Shown: piece by piece, positions 6,722 through 15,335 of the stretch
Layout: every line of letters begins with the position of its first letter
Position numbering within the stretch: the stretch's first letter is position 1
NCBI GenBank assembly: GCA_017399685.1
Contig: JAFQBM010000049.1
Location: forward strand, 36,662 to 100,661
Reading direction: 5' to 3'
Length of the DNA: 64,000 nucleotides
From: Lachnospiraceae bacterium
Lineage (GTDB): Bacteria; Bacillota; Clostridia; Lachnospirales; Lachnospiraceae
Notes under the pieces: generated by a model
Database searches by the model: none
Seen by the model: only the letters and a program-made list of their open reading frames with translations
What the model was told of the DNA's origin: nothing
Translations under genes and position numbers: made by a program

Positions 6722-8128
6722 ATGCCTGAAACCTTTATCGGCAGAGAGCAAGAACTTGCTGATTTGAACGAACTTTATTCACAAGATAAGTTTCAGCTTT
6801 TTGTTCTATATGGTCGTAGACGTGTTGGTAAGACAACTCTGCTCAACGAATTCTGCAAAGACAAGGATACCATTTTCTATTCCGCTGAGCAGAGCAACAA
6901 CAAGCTTAATCTTGAAAAATTTTCATCAAGAGTTTTTAACTATTACGACGAAAACAATTTAGAACCTTTTTCCTCCTGGACTAACGCATTGTCCTATATC
7001 GACGAACGTCAAAAGAGTGAAAAACTGGTGCTTGTAATCGATGAGTTTCCCTATATTGTGAAAAAGAACAAGGCTCTGCTTTCAGAACTTCAGCATTTGA
7101 TTGACCATAAGCTTACAAAAGGAAATCTTTTTATGATACTTTGTGGAAGCTATATGGGATTTATGGAAAAGGAAGTCCTCGGTTCAAAGAGTCCCCTATT
7201 TGGAAGAAGAACCGCACAGCTTCATATGAAACCCTTTAACTATCAGACCAGTTCCATTTTCCTAGATGGCTTCTCTGATACGCAAAAGCTTGAGCTATAC
7301 GGTGCATTCGGTGGCACTCCGCTATATTTACAGCAGATAAATCCTAAAGAAAATTTTAAAGAAAATATTAAGAGAGCATATCTTAAAGTGACTTCTTATC
7401 TTTATGAAGAAACACTACTACTTCTTCGTCAGGAAGTACAGGAACCGGGTGTTTACAGTGCAATTATTGAAGCTATCGCAAGTGGACATACAAAAGCAAA
7501 TGAGATTTCTACCAAAATCGGTGAAGATTCTGCAAAATGCCTGAAATATATTAAGACTTTATGCGAACTAGGCATACTACACAAGGAAACTCCGTTTGGC
7601 GAAAAGGACTCCTCCCGAAAAACTATTTATGGCATTTCTGATTTTATGTTCCGATTCTGGTATCGTTATGTCTTTGCAAACAGAACACTTATTGAAACCG
7701 GCGCACAACAAGCTTTATGGACCAAACGTATTGAACCTGATTACAACAGCTATATGGGACTTGTTTTCGAGAAAGTCTGTACTGATTATCTTAGTGTAAA
7801 AAACGCAAAGGGAGAGCTTCCGATTCTCTTTACTTCTATCGGAAGATGGTGGGGAACTAACCCTGCTACTCATGTTCAGGAAGAAATTGATCTAATTGCA
7901 AATGATGGAAAGGATTATATTTTTGGTGAGTGCAAATGGAGAAATGAGAAACTTGACCTTTCCGTTCTTCGTGAACTAAAAAATAAAGCTGACATATACA
8001 GTAAAAACAGAAAACGTACTTATTATGTCCTTTTTTCCAAATCAGGATTTACCGACGCTGTAATAAACGAGGCAAATTCCGATAACAGCATTATGCTTAT
8101 AGAACTGAGTGATCTTATGAATTTCTGA
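6722..8128 (+). CDS. AAA ATPase with DUF234-type C-terminal nuclease-like domain
   Basis: 468 aa. N-terminal archaeal-type ATPase (ATPase_2): FIGREQEL, Walker A GRRRVGKTT (31-39), Walker B LVLVIDEF (102-109), and a sensor segment around CGSYMGFM. A winged-helix linker follows (SGHTKANEISTKIG). The C-terminus has EIDLIAND (388-395) and GECKW (402-406), the E-x-D...E-x-K pattern of PD-(D/E)XK folds seen in DUF234. The cellular role of this family is not established. AGGAG precedes the ATG. Single gene with its own promoter. Confidence 0.85.
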   Translation: MPETFIGREQELADLNELYSQDKFQLFVLYGRRRVGKTTLLNEFCKDKDTIFYSAEQSNNKLNLEKFSSRVFNYYDENNLEPFSSWTNALSYIDERQKSEKLVLVIDEFPYIVKKNKALLSELQHLIDHKLTKGNLFMILCGSYMGFMEKEVLGSKSPLFGRRTAQLHMKPFNYQTSSIFLDGFSDTQKLELYGAFGGTPLYLQQINPKENFKENIKRAYLKVTSYLYEETLLLLRQEVQEPGVYSAIIEAIASGHTKANEISTKIGEDSAKCLKYIKTLCELGILHKETPFGEKDSSRKTIYGISDFMFRFWYRYVFANRTLIETGAQQALWTKRIEPDYNSYMGLVFEKVCTDYLSVKNAKGELPILFTSIGRWWGTNPATHVQEEIDLIANDGKDYIFGECKWRNEKLDLSVLRELKNKADIYSKNRKRTYYVLFSKSGFTDAVINEANSDNSIMLIELSDLMNF

Positions 8129-8163
8129 TATAAGCCCGGACAGTGCTTTCTTATTACAAAGAA

Positions 8164-8209
8164 TTCCAAAAGATATTTAGGTTAGTTTTTACCAAAATAT
8201 CTTTTGGAA
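8164..8209. terminator. Hairpin after the ATPase gene
   Basis: TTCCAAAAGATATTT pairs with AAATATCTTTTGGAA across a 16-nt loop, 36 bp after the stop codon. It has no T-run, so terminator function is only likely. The rest of 8210-8482 shows no gene. Confidence 0.5.
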
Positions 8210-8482
8210 ACGTATGTAATAATTTTAAATCCAAATCTATCTTTCAAACCAACATTACCATCATATAATTTAGAATTTATTCCATCAAGTATCAAATATG
8301 GTATAGTTATCGAAATACAAAAAGCACCTGGATTTCTCCAAATGCCCTATTGATTATTATTTAATTAAAGATATAATAAAAGCGTAATTATTCAGGATGG
8401 GCGGTGTATCCATCATCTTTTATCGCATAAGTGGATTTTTTGCATGAAATCTGACTATTTTATTGCGAAAAGTTTTTATTCC

Positions 8483-8800
8483 TCAAAGCTGGCGTAAACG
8501 GTCACCAATCACCCCTCCAATGTCAAACCCTGTAATTCGATCAGTTTCACTGGTTCTTGCACTGGCAAAAATAACAGGAACTGTGGACACCTGTCTCAGT
8601 TCCTTGCATAACTCAAATCCGGTTGTATCCGGCAAGTTAATATCCAATAATATCAAATGATAGGTATTGTCTGATAAAAGTGCAAAAGCCTCATCACTGT
8701 CTTTCGCACAGGCCACCTCATAACCATAGCCTTCTAACATATCTGAAATGATGAAGGAAAGGTCTTCGTCATCGTCGATGATTAATATTTGTTTTTTCAT
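8483..8800 (-). pseudogene. Truncated OmpR-type response regulator
   Basis: 105 aa. Begins as a normal receiver (ILIIDDDEDL acidic pocket, phosphoacceptor in LILLDINLPD, IFASARTSETDRITGFDIGG) and then departs at the position where DDY and the conserved Lys (KPF) should follow; instead it ends VIGDRLRQL. The last receiver helix, the Lys and the whole winged-helix output domain are missing. Start ATG 8800 has AAGGAG and lies 21 nt after mntP, so it may still be expressed. No kinase adjoins it. Confidence 0.75.
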
Positions 8801-8821
8801 ACGTGCTCCTTGTCCTTTCCA

Positions 8822-9406
8822 TTAAAAAATGCCTTTTAGAAATATTTCTACTCCAATAAAAATTAAAATAAGTCCTCCCAAAATAGTAGCCTTATTAGAA
8901 AACTTTGTACCAAATCGTTTTCCAATTCCAATACCTGCCAGGCAAATCACAAAGGTTACTACTGCAATGATCAATGCACTCACCAATGCCATAGGCAGGT
9001 TATATCCTGAATTAGTAACACCTACAGACAAGGCATCGATGGAAGTAGCCACCCCTTGAACCATTAAAGCCACGAATCCCAATGCGGGACTTTCTTCTTC
9101 CTCATCCTTGTTTTTGATTCCATCCATTAACATCTTTCCACCAATAAAAACAAGTAAAATCAGTGCAATCCATGGTACAAACTTTTCAAATGCCTCAAAA
9201 TACTGCATCACGGTATGCACACATATCCACCCAATCATGGGCATTAACGCCTGAAAACCGGCAAATACACCTGCAACACCCGCCATTTTTGACTTTTTCA
9301 TTTTCGGGTCCTGTAATCCATTCGCTAAGGATACGGAAAAGGCATCCATCGCCAATCCAACACCTAGTAAAATACTGTTGATAAAAAAAACTAAGTTCCA
9401 ATTCAT
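8822..9406 (-). CDS. mntP: Manganese efflux pump MntP
   Basis: 194 aa, six predicted membrane helices arranged as an internal duplication. The two conserved acidic helices are GLAMDAFSVS near residue 20 and ATSIDALSVG near residue 120, as in MntP/YebN-type Mn(II) exporters. A basic/acidic cytoplasmic loop (KNKDEEEES) joins the halves. GGAGG precedes ATG 9406. A yybP-ykoY manganese riboswitch and terminator lie upstream on the same strand, which supports both the function and manganese-induced expression. Confidence 0.95.
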   Translation of the reverse strand: MNWNLVFFINSILLGVGLAMDAFSVSLANGLQDPKMKKSKMAGVAGVFAGFQALMPMIGWICVHTVMQYFEAFEKFVPWIALILLVFIGGKMLMDGIKNKDEEEESPALGFVALMVQGVATSIDALSVGVTNSGYNLPMALVSALIIAVVTFVICLAGIGIGKRFGTKFSNKATILGGLILIFIGVEIFLKGIF

Positions 9407-9438
9407 TGGTATCTTCCTCCGTGTAATAAAGTAAGCCT

Positions 9439-9492
9439 TGATGATTCACAATGCTTGCATACCATATTTTATGGTTAAGGCCGTGAATCATC
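9439..9492. repeat. Inverted repeat in the mntP leader
   Basis: GATGATTCAC (9439-9448) and GTGAATCATC (9483-9492) pair, with a second ACCAT/ATGGT stem inside. It lies between the riboswitch terminator and mntP. The GTGAATCAT core also appears at 9483, 59449, 60328 and 61377, so it may be an inserted small repeat. Confidence 0.6.
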
Positions 9493-9565
9493 TTGGTTAA
9501 ATCATGGTCTTTATTGAATATTTTTGTTACTGTTCACGTGTGGACAGTAACATATTTTCTGGCAT

Positions 9566-9600
9566 AGAAAAACTCAGGCACAGCATTGCCACACCTGAGT
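9566..9600 (-). terminator. Terminator of the mntP riboswitch
   Basis: Minus strand ACTCAGG/CCTGAGT stem followed by TTTTT, downstream of the yybP-ykoY aptamer and upstream of mntP: the regulated terminator. Confidence 0.85.
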
Positions 9601-9641
9601 CAAACATTCCAATAAAAAAGACTACACGTATAGCATAAAAG

Positions 9642-9737
9642 TTATACATGAGTCTCGCATTTTAAAACAAGCCAGGCCAAAAGGCCAGTATGTTGACTTG
9701 TTACGTGCCGAAACACGCTTGCTACTCCCTCACCGGA
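9642..9737 (-). ncRNA. yybP-ykoY manganese riboswitch
   Basis: Minus strand shows GGTGAGGGAGTAGC, then a GCGTG/CACGT stem, CAACATACTGGCC-TTTT-GGCCTGGC, and GAGACT, the ordered conserved parts of the yybP-ykoY aptamer. In this family Mn(II) binding prevents termination, turning on efflux genes such as mntP. Confidence 0.88.
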
Positions 9738-9749
9738 AAATATAATGGT

Positions 9750-9778
9750 AGTATATCATTTAAGGAGGATTTTTTCAA
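9750..9778 (-). promoter_or_regulatory. Promoter of the mntP leader
   Basis: Minus strand TTGAAA (9778-9773), 17-nt spacer, TATACT (9755-9750), just before the riboswitch. Confidence 0.75.
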
Positions 9779-9836
9779 GATGTTTTTGTAGTAAATGACA
9801 TTTGTTCACCCCTTCACTCATAAACTTTTCTAATTC

Positions 9837-10538
9837 CTATCGTTTCTCAATCATCAAATGATGAAAAAACGCAATATCCTTATATCCATCCATATCAGAT
9901 ACCCGCATTTCGACCTCTACCATTTTCTCCTGCCAATCAGCATCTTTATGTATCTCTTGATTCTGCTGCATGTCCCAGAACGTTCTCATACCAAGTGTCT
10001 TTGTAATCCTAAGTTCCGGACACCATGTTTCAATATCAGAATCTTCATAATAACGAATCGCTCCGTACTTGGAAGCCATACCATCATTTCCATCTAACAG
10101 ACTGTGTGCATGTTCAAAATCATTTAAAAGTACAACCATCTGCATCACTCTTCCTGCGCGGTTATGTTTCACAATGGAAATCTTTCCATCCGATTTTAGA
10201 ACTCTTGCAAGTTCCTTAACAATATCTTCTCTATCCTCAGCGTACTCTAAGACATTATGGCAAATAACCAAATCAAAGGTCTCATCAGCAAATTTATGCA
10301 CTTCCTCGGTACTTCCGGTAATTTGTGTATATTGATTATCTGCCCATCGTTCCTTTATACTTTCTTCATCCGGTTCAATGGCTGTTACATCATTATGTTC
10401 TGCCAGATAATTTGCAGTTATTCCAATACCACTGCCAAAATCAAGTATCTTCTTATCATGAATGTTTCCTAATTGTTTCCACACAATTTTCTTCATGAGA
10501 CATTCCCATGGTTGTAAATCTGTCACTTTTCTACTCAC
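9837..10538 (-). CDS. Class I SAM-dependent methyltransferase
   Basis: 233 aa. Motif I ILDFGSGIG near residue 33, acidic residue in AIEPDEESI, and DLVICHNVLEYAEDREDIV as motif IV: Methyltransf_11 fold. The start is a GTG at 10538 that shares its G with the TAG stop of the upstream acetyltransferase (TAGTG), with GGAG upstream, so the two are translationally coupled. The substrate is unknown. Part of a minus-strand run with an acetyltransferase, a membrane protein and an S66 peptidase. Confidence 0.85.
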   Translation of the reverse strand: MSRKVTDLQPWECLMKKIVWKQLGNIHDKKILDFGSGIGITANYLAEHNDVTAIEPDEESIKERWADNQYTQITGSTEEVHKFADETFDLVICHNVLEYAEDREDIVKELARVLKSDGKISIVKHNRAGRVMQMVVLLNDFEHAHSLLDGNDGMASKYGAIRYYEDSDIETWCPELRITKTLGMRTFWDMQQNQEIHKDADWQEKMVEVEMRVSDMDGYKDIAFFHHLMIEKR

Positions 10539-11005
10539 TATACCAGCTCCATTTCATCCTGCATTTTTACGAATCCGTATTTCTCGTATAATGGTCGTCC
10601 CATATCTGTTGCCTCTAATGCAATCTGTAACACACCTTGTTCCTTCGCATCCTTTACCAGTAAATCCAATGTATGAAATGCAATTCCCTGTCTACGGTAT
10701 TCCGGGGAAGTATACATATTCATAATATAAGCCTTTTTGCCCCTTGGATTATGATAAGTGGGCATAACCTGATAAAAGCTGACACCACCTGCACCGATAA
10801 ACGTTCCGTTATCATATACCAGATATGCTATGTGTTCTCCAGTTTCCAATGCCCGCTTGTAATATGTATAAGATTCCTTCTCTACCATAGACATATCCAC
10901 ATCATTGGACAACTTATTTGCTGCACGAAGAACGATAATTCTTGTTCTTACCAGTTCTTCGATGTCATCTATGGTTGCTTTTTTGTATTCAAAAATAGTA
11001 TTCAT
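10538..11005 (-). CDS. GNAT family N-acetyltransferase
   Basis: 155 aa single GNAT domain. The acetyl-CoA pyrophosphate loop is YRRQGIAFHTLDLLV, preceded by the beta-strand KAYIMNMYTSPE and followed by ATDMGRPLYEKYGF, the usual end of the fold. GGGAG lies upstream of ATG 11005. Overlaps the following methyltransferase start by one base. The acceptor substrate cannot be predicted. Confidence 0.88.
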   Translation of the reverse strand: MNTIFEYKKATIDDIEELVRTRIIVLRAANKLSNDVDMSMVEKESYTYYKRALETGEHIAYLVYDNGTFIGAGGVSFYQVMPTYHNPRGKKAYIMNMYTSPEYRRQGIAFHTLDLLVKDAKEQGVLQIALEATDMGRPLYEKYGFVKMQDEMELV

Positions 11006-11049
11006 TTCAATCTCCCTTCTAACACATACATAATCACATCATAATTCTT

Positions 11050-12150
11050 CTATTCCACCGGCTCTTGGCTTAGTAATACGACTCCTTCTTTACAATGGGT
11101 AAGCTTAAGTAAAACACTTCCATAGGTGGTTTTCGCCGAAACATTACCTGCAGGATATTCGTATAACATCACATTCCCACGATTCCACTCATATACTTTT
11201 ATTATTGCTACTTTATTATGAATAATATAAGAATGAAAAACAACTTCCTTTGCGTAAATAAACTTTGCTTTTCTTTTACTATTCACCCTCTTAATAAGAG
11301 TCAGCAACCAATAAAATACCGCCAGTCCCGCAAAACAAGCCATTCCAAACGGCAGTATCTTCCATAAAGGATACTCCTCGTTTATGCTTATAACAACACT
11401 TATGATAATCATACAAACAATGATTATGATACTGTAAATCTTTGCCTTTTGCAACGCTGCTCTTTGCACCATTTTAACATACCGGTTCGCAAACGATTCT
11501 TTCTCTTCATCAGAAAGTGAATGTCCGTTTTTATCTATTTTTAACACGCTTGGGTGTGGAACTCGTATGCCTCGTTCTAATACGTCAGTAGGTACCAACG
11601 CATAATTTGATATCATTCCCCTTAATTCGTCATTCAATTTTACCAATTGAAAATCCGTATCTGAGGAATATAGAATGATCATTCTCTTACCTATGTCTTC
11701 CGGCATAATATCATAAGCACAAGAAGGATAATCGATAACAATCGGTCTTCCATCTTCATTTAACACATCATCTTCTATGTAAGAAAATCGATCTGACGTA
11801 TCTACTGCAACAATGGTGACACCATTTATCATAATATTCTTTTGTTTTGTATACTTCTTTGCTAATTTATTTGCCCAAAAGACATACATCATCCTGGAAA
11901 TAGCAATCTTTAAAGGGAAAATTAAGGCTATCATAAACAGTTTCATTCCTAACTCTATTCCCTCGTTGTTAATTCCAATTCTTTCCTCAAATACAGAGAG
12001 CAAAGCAATTGTTAATATAACAGAAATAACTACACTCATAATAAGCGGTGCAGACTTACTATCCGATGCTGTCTGAAAAATACCTTTTAACATTTGTTTT
12101 CTATTTTTGTATAATAATCGCTTTTCTTCTTTTGAACATAATCGTTTCAT
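11050..12150 (-). CDS. Hypothetical membrane protein, four predicted helices
   Basis: 366 aa, not recognised. Two hydrophobic helices near residues 38-55 and 67-85 are followed by a soluble stretch of about 140 aa, then two more helices (IYSIIIIVCMIIISVVI and LPFGMACFAGLAVFYWLL), then a cytoplasmic beta-rich tail. The N-terminus is strongly basic. AGGAAC lies before ATG 12150. It is co-directional with the S66 peptidase upstream (50-nt gap) and the acetyltransferase downstream (44-nt gap), so probably co-transcribed. Confidence 0.75.
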   Translation of the reverse strand: MKRLCSKEEKRLLYKNRKQMLKGIFQTASDSKSAPLIMSVVISVILTIALLSVFEERIGINNEGIELGMKLFMIALIFPLKIAISRMMYVFWANKLAKKYTKQKNIMINGVTIVAVDTSDRFSYIEDDVLNEDGRPIVIDYPSCAYDIMPEDIGKRMIILYSSDTDFQLVKLNDELRGMISNYALVPTDVLERGIRVPHPSVLKIDKNGHSLSDEEKESFANRYVKMVQRAALQKAKIYSIIIIVCMIIISVVISINEEYPLWKILPFGMACFAGLAVFYWLLTLIKRVNSKRKAKFIYAKEVVFHSYIIHNKVAIIKVYEWNRGNVMLYEYPAGNVSAKTTYGSVLLKLTHCKEGVVLLSQEPVE

Positions 12151-12200
12151 ATTTTCTGTTCCTCAAGCCTAATATAGTTATTGATATCCTCTTTTGTAAC

Positions 12201-13262
12201 CTATTTATCCAGATATATCTTTTTCTGTTTCATGTCTACTTTTGCAATAACACCATACTGCAATGCACATCGTGGTGTTGCATGTCCAAAATTCACATTA
12301 TAAACAATGGGAAGTTCCTCATTATCTATCACTTTTATAAGAATATCTTTATATTCCTGATAATAAACTTCGTCCTGTGGTTTTCCCACCAACACGCCAT
12401 TTATCACATCGAATACACCTTTTTCTTTTAGTAACAAAATTTCCTTTTCAAATAATTCCGGAATTGGTTTTTCTTCGCAGGTTTCTATAAACAAAATTTT
12501 TTCGGTCCACTCTTTTTTATCCGGAAACAGCCCATATCTTTCGCAAATTTCCTTTTCATCTTCATATCGGGTATTTGTCAATATATCATAAAAACTTTCC
12601 AGACATCCTCCTAATAATTCCCCTTGAAAAATTTCACTTCCTTGCAAAAGTTCAAATCCCCGTTCTTCTTTATGTGTGATTCTATCTGTTCCTATTGCAG
12701 CACGGGAAAAATCTTCTCTTTCTTCATACCATATTTCACTGGATACAATTTCACTGGATTCATATCCTTCCAAATAGCTTTCAAATGCCATTTTGCTATA
12801 TGGTAACATCTCATTTGCAATTTCTCCCAAGTCACAAATAAAAGTTGGACCATAATAAGTAGACAAGCCCAGCTTGTAAAGCATTAAATGATTTACCGTA
12901 GTGTCTGAAAATCCAGTAAATAATTTAGGATGTTTCTCTACCGCTTCTATAAATTCAGCATCTTCCATCAAATAGGGTAAAAGTCTGTATGTATCATCGC
13001 CACCGATTGCACAAATAATGCCTGCAATAGAATCATCTAAAAAAGCATCTTTTAAATCCTTCGCTCTTGCCTCCGGATGAGCCTGTAAATATTTAATTCC
13101 TTTCAAAGCATTGGGCATAAATACCGGCTCCAAACCATAGTCTTTTAATCTTTTTACACCGATTTCTATATTATGACTGCAAAATTCCTCCCCTAACATT
13201 CCGCTTGATAAACTGACAATTGCTACCTTGTCACCTTTTCTTAATTTTCTTGCATAGTTCAT
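12201..13262 (-). CDS. S66 family peptidase (LD-carboxypeptidase / MccF-like)
   Basis: 353 aa from ATG 13262 (AAAGGAAT upstream; the longer frame lacks a site). The nucleophile region GFSDTT gives Ser 119, GGDDTYRLLP is the conserved strand before it, and the Glu/His of the Ser-Glu-His triad are likely in FIETCEEKP and NFGHATPR. Members cleave L,D peptide bonds in murein fragments or detoxify microcin C-like peptide nucleotides; the lack of a signal peptide allows either cytosolic role. Confidence 0.88.
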   Translation of the reverse strand: MNYARKLRKGDKVAIVSLSSGMLGEEFCSHNIEIGVKRLKDYGLEPVFMPNALKGIKYLQAHPEARAKDLKDAFLDDSIAGIICAIGGDDTYRLLPYLMEDAEFIEAVEKHPKLFTGFSDTTVNHLMLYKLGLSTYYGPTFICDLGEIANEMLPYSKMAFESYLEGYESSEIVSSEIWYEEREDFSRAAIGTDRITHKEERGFELLQGSEIFQGELLGGCLESFYDILTNTRYEDEKEICERYGLFPDKKEWTEKILFIETCEEKPIPELFEKEILLLKEKGVFDVINGVLVGKPQDEVYYQEYKDILIKVIDNEELPIVYNVNFGHATPRCALQYGVIAKVDMKQKKIYLDK

Positions 13263-13304
13263 ATTTCTATTCCTTTCTGTACGTATATCTCTCATCCTGC
13301 TAAT

Positions 13305-13466
13305 TCATTTCCAACCTTGCATTTTGCAAATACTTTCCGATACCATAACACTATCTCCCCAGCTTTTATCCTGCTGTTTCGGGTCTATTTTATAATTCCA
13401 ATAATGTTCATCTACCATATCTATCGTAATTTCACAATCTTCGCCACATATTTCTCTTGCTTTTCT
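13305..13466 (-). CDS. Possible small protein or gene remnant
   Basis: An open minus-strand frame follows directly after the AlbA-type gene and ends at TGA 13305. It reads KRKAREICGEDCEITIDM, then VDEHYWNYKIDPKQQ, with protein-like composition, but has no clear ATG with a ribosome site before an internal Met. Could be a downstream gene tail left after deletion. Confidence 0.3.
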   Translation of the reverse strand, partial: RKAREICGEDCEITIDMVDEHYWNYKIDPKQQDKSWGDSVMVSESICKMQGWK

Positions 13467-13468
13467 CT

Positions 13469-14992
13469 TTACAACTCTATAAATTGGTATTTGCCAAATC
13501 CAGCACCTGATACTGCCTTAATTACCTTTGCAGACTTCATCGCCCTCATTACATTTGCAGACTTGGACTTTGAGCACTTTAACCATTCTTGAACATCTAC
13601 CTGTCCAAATATTGCATCTGTACCACATATAATAAAAACTTTTTCAATACTTCCTATAAATTTATCTGTTATTTTTGCTTCTTGTAAAAAAGGAATATAT
13701 TTATCAAATTTACTGCTTACTTTTTCATCTTTACTGCTTACTTTTCCATCTTTACTGCTTACTTTTCCATCTTTACTGCTTACTTTTCCATCTTTACTGC
13801 TTACTTTTTCATCTTCACTGCTTACTTTTCTAAACATAGTAACCTTAATACCATCGCCGAATTCTTCAAACAAAGGCTCTGGCAAACCATATTCTGCACT
13901 TCTATTATATAATCTTGGAATTCCAGTACCCCAAGACTCAATAATGTGCATATAATGAAAAGCTTCTGCAATTGCTTCATTTCTACATCTGGATTTACCC
14001 ATCTTAGCTGTTGCTATATCAAGTCCACCATATAACATTCCTGGTGATAATACTTCAATTCGGTCATCAAACACACACACCTGCACACAAGATTCGTCAA
14101 GATAACTTCTATGCACAACCGCATTTGCTACCATTTCTCTAACAGCCTTTGTAGGCAGTTCATATTCTTCGCTTCTATATACGCCATTAATCTCTGCCCC
14201 CAAATTAATGTGTCTTAAAACAAAATGATATGCCTCATCAACCTGCTCATAAATAGGTCCAGTAAATTGTTTTTGATCAATAAATATATCTCTTGTTGTT
14301 CCTTTAAATAACGCACATTGAACTTTTGCATTTCTATTCTTGTTATCCGTCATAAGATCAAATGCATGTGTCACACTAAACTTTTTGCCTGTTTTACTTA
14401 ACACTCCAAAATCTTCAAGCTTTTCAAGTGTCATATCCTTCACTTCCGCCTTTTCGTCTTCAGATTTACAAGCTTCTAATGCAATTCGTTTCATCTCTTT
14501 GCATAAATGCAATGCTTTTTCTTCATCATATTCTTTACCGATACAAAGCATCTTATCATAGGCTAGATTTTGTCCTTCAAGTTCTAATTCCTTTAATCTC
14601 CTTGCATCCGCTGGTCTACTCGTTCCATTTATTCTGATATATGAAGTAGTTTCTTTTCCTTTACTCTCAATATAATACGGTCTAAATTTACCTGGCACAA
14701 CATCTATTTCAAGTACTGTTTTTCCCTCCAAGGTTCTCATAGTAATATCAGGATCTATCTGTGGTGTACAAGCATCAGAAATCATATTGGAAATACTGTC
14801 TGATAATTTAAACGGGTTCTGCTCACCAATACCATATACAATATTGGTTTTATCCTCGATACCTATAATCACTTTGCCACCTGATGTGTTGGAAAACGCA
14901 ATAATATCCTTAAGGAATTTCTAATGATTACTCGGTATCTCTCTTTTGAATTCTATATTTTTATCTTCGCCAAAAAATTCTTTTTCTACCAT
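13469..14992 (-). pseudogene. AlbA_2/Schlafen-type ATP-binding regulator interrupted by TAG
   Basis: ATG 14992 with GAAGGTG upstream begins MVEKEFFGEDKNIEFKR, the family's usual N-terminus. Codon 24 is TAG (14923-14921), after which the same frame continues KFLKDIIAFSNTSGGKVIIG, the AlbA_2 core, to TAA at 13469 (507 codons). The helicase-like C-terminal part (HATPase_c_4) has KAVREMVANAVVHRSY and a winged helix at the end. A heptad VSSKDGK repeats six times near residues 385-425. One substitution explains the break; the part after it could restart at GTG 14872 without a good site. Confidence 0.8.
13711..13836 (-). repeat. 21-bp tandem repeat inside the AlbA-type gene
   Basis: Six units of 21 bp; GCTTAC recurs at 13715, 13736, 13757, 13778, 13799 and 13820. 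Each encodes KVSSKDG or a close variant, a flexible linker between the ATP-binding region and the C-terminal winged helix. The near identity of units implies copy number change by slippage. Confidence 0.9.
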
Positions 14993-15083
14993 GTTTTCAC
15001 CTTCTTTTTATTGCTAATGCTGAATTATTTTAATCCCTGCACATTAGTCTTTCACATTTTTATATTTTTCATTTCCATCGAAA

Positions 15084-15330
15084 TCACAAACTATCTTTTA
15101 TTATATTCCGTTGCCCGTACATATTCAACAAAAAATATACAATACCTACCAACTTTTGTATAAAAAAAGCAGAAACAACACGCCCTTTCCGCGACGTCCT
15201 GCCTCTGCCATTTTCATGTCTTCTAACCTCTTTTTCTTCCTGGGTTTCCACAGTCTTATCATAAATTTCCTGATAATCCTTACATGGTTCTTTCATCATC
15301 GTTGTGCCAATATGACACCCCTTGCACCTA
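15084..15330 (-). pseudogene. Remnant with a CxxC motif after the acetyltransferase
   Basis: A minus-strand frame bounded upstream by TAG reads KFRCKGCHIGTTMMKEPCKD, then YQEIYDKTVETQEEKEVRR and a basic tail. Cys spacing hints at a zinc site. No ribosome site precedes ATG 15299. Not recognised; probably a gene fragment, possibly spurious. Confidence 0.25.
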
Positions 15331-15335
15331 AACTT

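Noticed and set aside
12048..12431. 127-codon plus-strand hydrophobic frame
   Set aside because: Antisense to the ends of two real genes; Phe/Ile/Leu richness is what the complement of Lys/Glu-rich coding sequence gives.
13711..13836. Short regular repeats that could look like a CRISPR array
   Set aside because: They are contiguous 21-bp units with no spacers and encode a peptide repeat in frame.
14921..14923. TAG as a pyrrolysine codon
   Set aside because: AlbA-type proteins have no known pyrrolysine and nothing in the window suggests the pathway; a point mutation is simpler.
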